Shown: piece after piece, positions 10,855 through 18,720 of the stretch
Layout of the letters: each line of letters opens with the position of its first letter
How positions within the stretch are numbered: position 1 is the first letter of the stretch
Assembly (NCBI GenBank): GCA_947488615.1
Contig: CANKZU010000001.1
Span: 186,001 to 250,000, forward strand
Source: an uncultured Aurantimonas sp.
GTDB taxonomy: Bacteria; Pseudomonadota; Alphaproteobacteria; Rhizobiales; Rhizobiaceae
Length of the DNA stretch: 64,000 bases
Reading direction: 5' to 3'
Position numbers and translations under genes: made by a program
Notes under the pieces: model-generated
Database searches by the model: none
Told to the model about the DNA's origin: nothing
What the model saw: the letters and a program-made list of their open reading frames with translations, nothing else

Positions 10855-12712
10855 CGCTGAGTGCTACAATATTTTCCTTGAGAGTCTGTGACTTGTCCGC
10901 TTGTCGGGTGCAGTCGGTCGGCAGGCGCACGGTCACCATGGTGCCGATCCCTGGCTGGCTGCGAATGGTCATGGCACCACCATGCAATTCCGCCAGCCCT
11001 TTCACCAGGGAAAGTCCGAGCCCCGTACCTTGATAGCGACGTGCCGGCCCGGAAGACAGCTGGGTAAAGGGGCGGCCAAGCCGCTCGATATCGGCTTCGG
11101 CGATCCCGATGCCGGTGTCGCTCACCGAAATCTCGATCGCTCCGGCATCGATCTGGCTCTCCAGCGTGATGACGCCCGAATCCGTGAATTTCACCGCGTT
11201 CGACAAGAGGTTCAAAAGTATCTGGTGACAGGCACGCTGGTCGGCGACAATCGTCTCGCCCTGGCAACTGGAGCGCACGTCCAGTCGCAGGCCCTTGCAC
11301 CGCACTTCCTCGCGCACGACGCCGGCCGCAGTGGTGACCGCTTCGTCCATCGAAAACTGTTCGGGCGTCAGTTCGTATCGACCGGCCTCGATCTTGGACA
11401 CGTCGAGCAGCGAGTTCACGACCGACAGCAGATGCTGGCCCGATTGGCGGATGAGGCCGACATATTCCTTCTGCCGTTCGCTCTCGAACCCGCCGAAGAA
11501 TTCTTGATCCAGAATGTCGGAGAAACCGATAATGGCGTTGAGCGGCGTGCGAAGCTCGTGACTGACGGCCGCCAGGAACTGACTCTTGGCGGCGGAGGAT
11601 TGGTGCGCGGCATCGAGCGCCGTCTGCAGTCCCTGGGCCACTTGGCCTTCTTCGACAGCGAGCGTCATGGCGATATGGACGAGAGCCGCCGGATCGTCGG
11701 CCGCCGTGGCGGCAAGGAACCGCATGACGGCCGGCACATATTGTCCGTCCGGACGCCGAAGCCGCGCTTCGACGCAAGAGCCACGGCCGTCAGTCTTGGC
11801 GTCGGCCATCGCCTTCAAGAAGGCGATACGATCGGCCACCAGCACGCTGTCGAGAAGCTGCTGCCCCTGAAGATCCCCGTCATTTTCCGAAAACAGTGTC
11901 CGCGCGCCCTGCGAAGCGAAAACGATCCGTCCCTCGACGTCGAGGCTCAGCATCGCCGCGCCGAATAGCTCGGCGGCATCGACCATCGGAAGAACCGATA
12001 TCCCCGCCGGATGCCCCTCCTGTGCCGGGCGCTTCGCGCTCCTGCGGGCCACGGTTGCGAAATAGACCAGGAACAGCACGGCCGACGCGAGGTCGGCAGG
12101 CTGGATCGTCAGGGCGTTTCCGGGAAGGAACACCGCCACGCAGGCAACGGCCGACGTCGAGCCGGCGAGGCCGAGAGCCAGCATGCGCCGTCCCGCGATG
12201 GCCGCTTCCCCCGGCGCGATCGCCAGCACGAGAAGCCAGGCCGCGAGCGGGGCTTCGACAGCGTAGGCGATCAGCCCGAGTGTTATGGAGAGAAGTGAGC
12301 CGGCAAGCCAGGCGACATGGTCCAGCGCGCCGGTTGCGGAGAGATAGGCGGCGGCGGCCAGAATAAGGCTCGCGATAATCATCGGCGCCGCAACGGCAAG
12401 AGCGCCTGCCTGAAGCACGGCGAGCACCGGCGAAGCGATTGCCATGAGGAGACCGGCGACAATGAGCGCGCCGATCGCGCACCCCTGGAGCCGGCGCTCG
12501 CTTGGAACATGGACCTTAGCCGCAACGAGCTCGTCCAACCGTTCGCGAAGTTGAGACACGGCGCCGGCCGATGCCGCCACTGCCCGACCGTTGTTGGAGG
12601 CCTCTATCATACACGCACTCGCATTCGCCTCGCCGCGCGGGTCCACCATTATGAAGATGCCGGGCCCAGTGGCTTGATCGCGATAATGCGGACCACCGTT
12701 TAAGGAAGCCAT
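10796..12712 (-). CDS. PAS sensor histidine kinase, DivJ-like
   Basis: H-box AVSHELRTPLNAIIGFSDIL, N-box LLNLLSNAVKFT, GTGLGLSLVKGLAELHGG; N-terminal TM segments; LGRPFTQ as in DivJ/PleC-type kinases. Confidence 0.85.
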   Translation of the reverse strand: MASLNGGPHYRDQATGPGIFIMVDPRGEANASACMIEASNNGRAVAASAGAVSQLRERLDELVAAKVHVPSERRLQGCAIGALIVAGLLMAIASPVLAVLQAGALAVAAPMIIASLILAAAAYLSATGALDHVAWLAGSLLSITLGLIAYAVEAPLAAWLLVLAIAPGEAAIAGRRMLALGLAGSTSAVACVAVFLPGNALTIQPADLASAVLFLVYFATVARRSAKRPAQEGHPAGISVLPMVDAAELFGAAMLSLDVEGRIVFASQGARTLFSENDGDLQGQQLLDSVLVADRIAFLKAMADAKTDGRGSCVEARLRRPDGQYVPAVMRFLAATAADDPAALVHIAMTLAVEEGQVAQGLQTALDAAHQSSAAKSQFLAAVSHELRTPLNAIIGFSDILDQEFFGGFESERQKEYVGLIRQSGQHLLSVVNSLLDVSKIEAGRYELTPEQFSMDEAVTTAAGVVREEVRCKGLRLDVRSSCQGETIVADQRACHQILLNLLSNAVKFTDSGVITLESQIDAGAIEISVSDTGIGIAEADIERLGRPFTQLSSGPARRYQGTGLGLSLVKGLAELHGGAMTIRSQPGIGTMVTVRLPTDCTRQADKSQTLKENIVALSDARTKTTTQPKNPATRRTA

Positions 12713-13031
12713 AAACCATGCCGCCTTCCACGCCGCCTGCGCACAGGATTACCGGCCTGCAGGCAGATTCGGACCTTGATGATTGCCGTTATGGTTAATG
12801 CTTCGCGTCAAGACCGTCGCCCGCTGCCGACACCGCCGCGATTGTGGGGCGGTCATGGCCCGAAAGAAGCTGTGGACAAGCGGCGGGAGCAGCGACCCGT
12901 AAAATTTGAATCAAACATGTCTCGCAGTTTCAACGCAGCCTTTGTCCCCCGCCGGCATTATGCCTTCACGAAACGCAATTTACCGGGCCAAGATAATCGC
13001 CCCTCACCGGCAAGCGTCCAAAGGCAAATCG

Positions 13032-13550
13032 ATGATCCGGTTCATTCTGAAATCAGCGTTCTTTCTCGGCATCGTCGCGATGCTTCTTCCGGGCGGCGGC
13101 CAGGGCGACGAGGCCGGCCGAAATCAGGTCGACATCTTTTCCACCTTTGTCGGCGCCCAGGCGGCGATCGCCGACTTGTCCAGCTTTTGCGACCGGGCAC
13201 CGGCGGCGTGCGATGCGGGCGGCAATCTGGCCCGTTTCGCCGGCGAGCGGATCGGAGACGGAATTGCCCTCGCCTACAATCTCGTCGAGACCGAGCGAGA
13301 TGGCCGTCCCGCCCCCAGGAATTTGGCGGCGTCCCCGCCCTCAGGATATCCGGACTCGATCGTCACCGGCGCGGTCGACCGCACCCTGTCGCTAGCATCA
13401 TCGCGCACAACGGAGGCGAGCCAGCCTGTCGCCATGCCAAGCCTCGATGGGCCGCCGAACGCGCGACATGTCGTGCTTCCTTCCGCCGCGATCCCCGGAC
13501 ACGCCCGCCTATCGCGCCTGCCGATCCCGCGTTCGGCGCCCCGCACCTGA
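13032..13550 (+). CDS. DUF5330-like small exported protein
   Basis: MIRFILKSAFFLGIVAMLLPGG...AQAAIADLSSFCDRAPAACDAG. Confidence 0.7.
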   Translation: MIRFILKSAFFLGIVAMLLPGGGQGDEAGRNQVDIFSTFVGAQAAIADLSSFCDRAPAACDAGGNLARFAGERIGDGIALAYNLVETERDGRPAPRNLAASPPSGYPDSIVTGAVDRTLSLASSRTTEASQPVAMPSLDGPPNARHVVLPSAAIPGHARLSRLPIPRSAPRT

Positions 13551-13601
13551 CATCAGCGTCCCGTAGCCTTATATCGAGCGTGCCGCCGGACAAGGACGGC
13601 A

Positions 13602-13718
13602 CCTCGCGCGGGATGAGGACAAGTGGGGACCGGTTGCCCCGCTCGCATTCCGCCCTGACTGACTGGAACCGAACATGGTCATGACATCGGATCGAATCGA
13701 TCCTATGTCATCGTGATC
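13602..13718. repeat. dispersed intergenic repeat copy R2 (about 117 bp)
   Basis: Matches 6820..6935; palindrome ATGACATCGGATC-GAATC-GATCCTATGTCAT at 13681..13711. Confidence 0.85.
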
Positions 13719-13739
13719 GAGGGCCGCTCGGGAGAAAGA

Positions 13740-14162
13740 ATGCCGACGATCGAAGACATCACCGCCGATTTCGAGTTTCTCGACGATTGGGAAGATCGCT
13801 ACCGCTACCTGATCGAACTCGGGCGTTCGCTGCCGACCATACCGGAGGCTGAACTCAACGAGGCCAACAAGGTCCGCGGCTGCGTCAGTCAGGTTTGGCT
13901 GATCAGTCGAACCGACGATGCCAGCCCGCCCCATCTGTCGTTCCTCGGTGAATCCGACGCCCATATCGTTCGCGGTCTTGTCGCCATCGCCCTTGCGCTT
14001 TTCTCCGGTCGGACTGCGCCCGAGATTCTGGAGGCCGATGCCGAGGCGACCTTCGCGCGACTGGGGTTGCAGGACCATCTGACACCGCAGCGCTCCAACG
14101 GTCTGCGTTCGATGGTTGCGCGGATCAAGGACGACGCGCGGCAGGCGCTCGCCGCCGCTTGA
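13740..14162 (+). CDS. sufE: SufE family protein
   Basis: FEFLDDWEDRYRYLIELGRSLP, NKVRGCVSQVWL (catalytic Cys motif). Confidence 0.95.
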   Translation: MPTIEDITADFEFLDDWEDRYRYLIELGRSLPTIPEAELNEANKVRGCVSQVWLISRTDDASPPHLSFLGESDAHIVRGLVAIALALFSGRTAPEILEADAEATFARLGLQDHLTPQRSNGLRSMVARIKDDARQALAAA

Positions 14163-14198
14163 GCCTCACCGCCACTCGTTGCGCCGGGTGCCGAAGAC

Positions 14199-14699
14199 TC
14201 ACCCGCCGTCGATCGACGGGCGGTAATCCTCTGTTCCCCATTGCCGGATGCGCGAAGGCCGTAAACGGTCGGTGCCGACTAGCCCGTAATGGCGAGCCAG
14301 AACGCCGAGGCCGGCTTTCAGCAGTAGTTTGGCTGAGCGTGCGGGCCATTGCCGTTCCCGCTCAACGGTTTCCAGCCCCTTCAGGAAACAGCAAATGTCG
14401 ACGAGAACGCCCGCGAGTTCCGGTCCGACAGCCTTGATCGCGGCATTGACCCGTTGCCGCGCGTCGATCGCCGAGTCCGACAAATCGCCCGCACCGCACC
14501 GCCTCCCCTTCTCGCGGAGCTGGGCGTCCCAACGTTGCGTGACCCCGGGCATCAACTGACCGCGCGTGAAATCGACCCGCAGCCGCTCGCCGGCCAGCGC
14601 TTCCGCTTCGGCCAGGAACGGCTCGCCGCCTTTGCCGCGTCGCTGGGCCAGCCGCGCCAACGGGGACTCGTTTGGATTGTAGCCCGCAAAGGCCGCCAT
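14199..14699 (-). CDS. DUF6456 domain-containing protein
   Basis: NPNESPLARLAQRRGKGGEPFLAEAEALAGERLRVDFTRGQLMPGVTQRW. Confidence 0.75.
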   Translation of the reverse strand: MAAFAGYNPNESPLARLAQRRGKGGEPFLAEAEALAGERLRVDFTRGQLMPGVTQRWDAQLREKGRRCGAGDLSDSAIDARQRVNAAIKAVGPELAGVLVDICCFLKGLETVERERQWPARSAKLLLKAGLGVLARHYGLVGTDRLRPSRIRQWGTEDYRPSIDGG

Positions 14700-15160
14700 C
14701 AGGCGTCTCCCCGCACACATCCCCGATCGCATGTTTCGAGCGCCGCGCGGACCGCGTGTGCCAAGCCTTCCAAGCGCTCGACAGCGGAATCGAACGCCTG
14801 ATCGTCGCGTCGATCCTCGATGCGGCGGATGGCATAGGCGATCGTCGTGCGGTCGCGCCCGAACCCCTCGGCCATCGCGGACAAGGGAATCTGGAAGGCG
14901 ACATGGGCCAGATACATGGCGACGTGCCGGGCCTCGCAGACGCTGGCGATCGCTCGACCCGGCCGCTCGATCTCCCGCACGGGGATGGCGAAGAAGGCGC
15001 CGGCGATTTCCCTTGCCAGCCGGCAGGTGCGCGAAACCGCCTGGTGATCGATCCCGGTGACGGGGCTGGCCTCGGCTTTCCCCCGCCCCGCATCGCCGCA
15101 AGCGACGGGTGCCGGAGGGAGCGGTCGGGTGGAAGCCCGGTCTGCGGAAAAGGACTGCAT
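14699..15160 (-). CDS. DnaA C-terminal-type helix-turn-helix protein
   Basis: RHVAMYLAHVAFQIPLSAMAEGFGRDRTTIAYAIRRIED resembles DnaA domain IV; SD AGGAGGTCAAACGCG before ATG at 15160. Confidence 0.8.
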   Translation of the reverse strand: MQSFSADRASTRPLPPAPVACGDAGRGKAEASPVTGIDHQAVSRTCRLAREIAGAFFAIPVREIERPGRAIASVCEARHVAMYLAHVAFQIPLSAMAEGFGRDRTTIAYAIRRIEDRRDDQAFDSAVERLEGLAHAVRAALETCDRGCVRGDA

Positions 15161-15306
15161 CGCGTTTGACCTCCTGTTGGCGGCGACCATCCGTCTATAG
15201 GTCATTGCTGCCAAAAGGGGAAATAATTCCTATTTTATTCAGCGATACTGATCGAAACCCGCATAATTTTCGGATATTCTGACTTTTCGCCGCCTTAGAA
15301 AAAAGG

Positions 15307-15314
15307 ATTTTATC
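15307..15314. repeat. 8-bp target-site duplication ATTTTATC, left copy
   Basis: Identical to 18039..18046, directly flanking matched inverted repeats. Confidence 0.9.
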
Positions 15315-15344
15315 CCCAATTATATACTTGAGAAAGCAGAATCG

Positions 15345-15536
15345 ATGTGCGAGGGTGATTCTCGACAGGCCGGCATTGAAAGAGCTGAGGAAATAGAGGT
15401 TACTCCGCCTATGATCGGTGCTGGAAAGCGCGTTCTTGATGAGTGGGGCCTAGCGGATGATTTAGCGGCGGTGGATATTGGATTTTTGACCGAAATATAT
15501 CGTGCCATGCATCGCGCTTCTGCTGATGTTTGTTGA
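15345..15536 (+). CDS. small hypothetical passenger protein
   Basis: 63 aa, VTPPMIGAGKRVLDEWG...FLTEIYRAMHRAS resembles a small family common in rhizobial mobile DNA; overlaps the 3' end of the minus-strand ORF 15409..16089. Confidence 0.45.
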   Translation: MCEGDSRQAGIERAEEIEVTPPMIGAGKRVLDEWGLADDLAAVDIGFLTEIYRAMHRASADVC

Positions 15537-16089
15537 CCACTTCGTTTCCTGCGATGTAATTTTCGTAGCTCTGAAAAAGTTCCGAAAGAAATAGAAGAAG
15601 CAATTTTTGCGCAATCATCGTTTTCGTTTCGATGAAGCCATAGTGTTCGGGTCCGTTTTTTCGAAACGACTTAATGTCCATTTTTGATCGCGTTTCCGAT
15701 TGTTGTTTTTCCTTTTGGGTTGAGAGGGCAAAAGTCACCCCTTCCTTAGTCCAGAACCTAACTACGATATAATGTACGACCTTATTACGAAATGAGGTTG
15801 CCTTTGATGTCTTCTCCAGTAGCGACTTGTAGAACGGTTCGGTTCCGGACCACCTGGAATGCTGCAAGGCCGACTCCAGTATGTTGTTTCTAGTGGATGC
15901 ATTCGAGACGCTGAAAAGGACGGCATTAGCGAGGCTCGGATCGCAGGGCATGGCGTGCGCGAGAAGGTCAGCCATCGCCATCTCTAAGTGAGCGTAACTG
16001 TCGATGTATTCGCTCCGCGCTACCTGAAAACGGGTGTAGGCTTGCTGGATTTCTTCGACCGTCATCGAATTTTGAGGAGTGTCCGGCAT
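15409..16089 (-). CDS. hypothetical passenger protein with HEPN-like motif
   Basis: AT-rich ORF; SFRNKVVHYIV contains RX4H; alternative start at 16107. Confidence 0.6.
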   Translation of the reverse strand: MPDTPQNSMTVEEIQQAYTRFQVARSEYIDSYAHLEMAMADLLAHAMPCDPSLANAVLFSVSNASTRNNILESALQHSRWSGTEPFYKSLLEKTSKATSFRNKVVHYIVVRFWTKEGVTFALSTQKEKQQSETRSKMDIKSFRKNGPEHYGFIETKTMIAQKLLLLFLSELFQSYENYIAGNEVVNKHQQKRDAWHDIFRSKIQYPPPLNHPLGPTHQERAFQHRS

Positions 16090-16237
16090 GTCAGAACCTC
16101 GGGACAATAAGAATCAGGATAAAGGCGACGAGGTTCTTCGCCGCCTGCTGAAGACCCCGCCCCATCCGAAGACCGGGAAGGGCGAGAAGCCAGCCAAAGA
16201 GGAAAAGCCGAATGAGCTTAGCCATGATGGACGATAA
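16088..16237 (+). CDS. 49-aa micro-ORF, paralogue of the next ORF
   Basis: MSEPRDNKNQDKGDEVLRRLLKTPPHPKTGKGEKPAKEEKPNELSHDGR; similar to 16224..16358. Confidence 0.6.
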   Translation: MSEPRDNKNQDKGDEVLRRLLKTPPHPKTGKGEKPAKEEKPNELSHDGR

Positions 16238-16358
16238 CTCGGATGACCAAAAACGGGACCAGGTTCTAAAGCGCCTTCTCGAAACGCCTCCCCAGCCTAA
16301 GGGCGGGAAGCCGGAGAAGGAAGGCGAGACGAAGCCGAAGAAGGATGTCCGAAAATGA
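16224..16358 (+). CDS. 44-aa micro-ORF, paralogue of the previous ORF
   Basis: MMDDNSDDQKRDQVLKRLLETPPQPKGGKPEKEGETKPKKDVRK; overlaps both neighbours. Confidence 0.6.
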   Translation: MMDDNSDDQKRDQVLKRLLETPPQPKGGKPEKEGETKPKKDVRK

Positions 16359-16582
16359 GCTTCATGCAACGCGAGATTGAACGCCTCAACAGCGCCATCA
16401 ATTCTGGTTTGGGCGAACGCTCGGAACTGTATGCCGCCCAGCAGGCCCTTTCGTGGGCAATGGAGCCGGGCGGCATCAAGTCACCTTATGCGATGATTAT
16501 GGGCACTCGGGTAAACTCAGAAGATTGTTTGGCTCATCCCCATCAGCCTCCGTCTTCAGATACTTGTTCCCAAATCGGCTGA
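16355..16582 (+). CDS. small hypothetical passenger protein
   Basis: ATGA overlap with the previous ORF; SELYAAQQALSWAMEPGGIKSPYAMIMG; 3' part overlaps the minus-strand DUF3892 gene. Confidence 0.5.
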   Translation: MSFMQREIERLNSAINSGLGERSELYAAQQALSWAMEPGGIKSPYAMIMGTRVNSEDCLAHPHQPPSSDTCSQIG

Positions 16583-16778
16583 CGGCGACGACGACCCGAA
16601 CTCGATCGCCGCTTGGGCGATCGACGTAGAAATCCCATTCGCTGCGCTCTATTTTGCCTATTGCATCAGCAAGGGTGAGCTTCCACTGGGAACTGGCGAA
16701 CCCGCCGACATGTGTGATGGCGTGATATGCGTCTACCCGTGGATTTTTGTTGATGCATTTGATCTGCGCGGTGTTCAT
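16497..16778 (-). CDS. DUF3892-like protein
   Basis: IKCINKNPRVDAYHAITHVGG...KLTLADAIGKIERSEWDFYVD. Confidence 0.7.
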   Translation of the reverse strand: MNTAQIKCINKNPRVDAYHAITHVGGFASSQWKLTLADAIGKIERSEWDFYVDRPSGDRVRVVVAVSRFGNKYLKTEADGDEPNNLLSLPECP

Positions 16779-17004
16779 GCTGTTGATGTCCTGTGATGAT
16801 CGCCACAGGAGGGATTGCAGAAACCGACGACTCAGCTATGGTCCGAAGCGTGATCATGAGAAGCCCTCCAACGGCTTCGTTTCGAAGATGGCGACGGTCT
16901 GAACCACCGTCGCCATTTCGCATTGCGGACTGATTCTAGGTTGCAAAGCAAGTCTTAACTACGACTTACCTTTGCGTATCCACCAGAGTCTTCGCGCTTT
17001 CTGC

Positions 17005-17976
17005 TTAAGCGTTCGCGGCTTCACCAATCCGCCGATAGGTCAAGCGCTTTCCCTCGATGCCGGCAAGGGCCTTGTCGCGACGCTGGATATCCGAGACGCC
17101 TAGCTTCGTGCGGGCGTTGTAGCGGAAATCGAACTCCGCCAGATAGCGGTGAAGGTGGGACTCGCCGCAGTGGTGATAGACGCCCTTCATGCCGCGCTTG
17201 AAGATGCCGAACACGCCTTCGATGCTGTTCGTGTTGACCGGGCCGCGAGCATATTCGCCAGCGGTGTGACGGATGGTCTCGTGCCCGCCTTTGAACTCGG
17301 TTCCCAGCGTCGTGTAGAGGCGGCTTTCGTCGGTGTAGAGGATGCTTTCGCGGGAGACGTTGGCGACGACGATGTTGCGGACGGTTTCCTTGTTGGCCTT
17401 CTCGGCATGGAACATGCGGACCCTGCCGCCGCGCTCGACTAGGCCGATGATGGCGCGCTTGTTCGCGGCCTTGCCGCCCTTGATGAAGGGGGTGCCGTCC
17501 GTCTTCATGGTCGGCTTGCGGCCTTCCTTGTCGCCGAAATAGGTCTCGTCAGCCTCGATCGTCTTGCCATTGCCGCCAAGCGGGCCGGACGTGGCAACGT
17601 CGTCGCGCATGGCCTCGCGAATGCGGTGGCACATGAACCACGCGGTTTTGTAGGTCACGCCCAACATGCGGTGGATCTGGTGCGCGGACATGCCCTTCTT
17701 CGATGACGTGAGAAGGTGCGTTGCGAGCAGCCACTTGTTCAGGGCGATCTTGGAGCGCTCGAAGACGGTGCCCACGGTTACGGTGAACTGCCCACGGCAT
17801 TCCTTGCACTGGAACAGCCCGGCGCGGTGAGCCTTGCCGGACAACTCTGTGATTGTTGTCCTATCGCAGTTGCCGCAATGGGGGCAGATCGGGCCGTTCG
17901 GCCAGCGGATCGCCTGCAAATGCTCACGGGCCTTGTCGGCATCTGTGAAGATTGGGTTGAGAAGGTCTGTGGTCAT
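17005..17976 (-). CDS. IS1595 family transposase
   Basis: CPHCGNCDRTTITELSGK zinc-binding N-terminus, IEADETYFGDKEG, TNSIEGVFGIFKRGMKGVYHHC, FDFRYNAR. Confidence 0.95.
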   Translation of the reverse strand: MTTDLLNPIFTDADKAREHLQAIRWPNGPICPHCGNCDRTTITELSGKAHRAGLFQCKECRGQFTVTVGTVFERSKIALNKWLLATHLLTSSKKGMSAHQIHRMLGVTYKTAWFMCHRIREAMRDDVATSGPLGGNGKTIEADETYFGDKEGRKPTMKTDGTPFIKGGKAANKRAIIGLVERGGRVRMFHAEKANKETVRNIVVANVSRESILYTDESRLYTTLGTEFKGGHETIRHTAGEYARGPVNTNSIEGVFGIFKRGMKGVYHHCGESHLHRYLAEFDFRYNARTKLGVSDIQRRDKALAGIEGKRLTYRRIGEAANA

Positions 17977-18038
17977 CGGGCTAACTCCTTGAGCCCTTTA
18001 TGGCATATCAGCGCTGCTTTGTCACGTATATAATTGGG

Positions 18039-18046
18039 ATTTTATC
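18039..18046. repeat. 8-bp target-site duplication ATTTTATC, right copy
   Basis: Identical to 15307..15314. Confidence 0.9.
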
Positions 18047-18099
18047 CCCCACGACGCCAACTGGCGGACCCTTTGCGGAATCCTCACCGGAGCGTCCGC

Positions 18100-18564
18100 A
18101 TGACCAGGTATCTCGACCTTTCTCCTCTCACGGCCGCGCTCGAAGGAGCCGCTCGCAGCCACGCCGAGGCACGGCGGCGCGAGGCGCAGCGGGATCTCTC
18201 CCGCCTCGAACTCGCGATGCTGCTGCGCCGGTTCGGCTTGGAGCAGCGGGCACTGTCGGATGCCGTGGCCAAGGATGACGCCGCCGGCATCTCGGCAATA
18301 GAAGCGGGGACCTTGCGGGCCAAGGTTCGCGCAGAACTTGGTCTGCTGACGCGTCTCGCCCGACGGCGCGATCCCCGCTACGACATCAACCGGCACATTG
18401 CGGTCATGCGCCTTGCCCGGTGGCTGAAGGGTGGTCGATCCTGGCACCTGCACGAGACCGAACCCGGCTCCGGCCGCTCGAAAAACCGGCGCTTTCGTCG
18501 CACCGTCGCCCGTCAGTCAGACGGCCGGCCGAGGCGGAAATTCCAACGCCCGGCCCTGTTTTGA
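18100..18564 (+). CDS. hypothetical protein
   Basis: MTRYLDLSPLTAALEGAARSHAEARRREAQRDLSRLELAMLLRRFGLEQRAL; next to the DnaA-like gene across the transposon. Confidence 0.65.
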   Translation: MTRYLDLSPLTAALEGAARSHAEARRREAQRDLSRLELAMLLRRFGLEQRALSDAVAKDDAAGISAIEAGTLRAKVRAELGLLTRLARRRDPRYDINRHIAVMRLARWLKGGRSWHLHETEPGSGRSKNRRFRRTVARQSDGRPRRKFQRPALF

Positions 18565-18720
18565 TCTACGACGAACGACTTAGACGGCGACCGCCGACAT
18601 TTCTTGACAGGGCTCCTCTCGCTGCTTCACAACCACATCCAACCGCAAGGTCAGGATATTGCTGCCGGCTCCGATGCCGGCTGGTCTGGTCGTTTGCGTT
18701 TGTATGGGAGGATTATCGAA

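Larger units (their letters stand above)
15315..18038. mobile_element. IS1595-family transposon with passenger genes
   Basis: Left end CCCAATTATATACTTGAGAAAGCAG; reverse complement of right end CCCAATTATATACGTGACAAAGCAG (23/25 identical); 8-bp direct repeats outside; transposase 17005..17976 inside. Confidence 0.93.
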
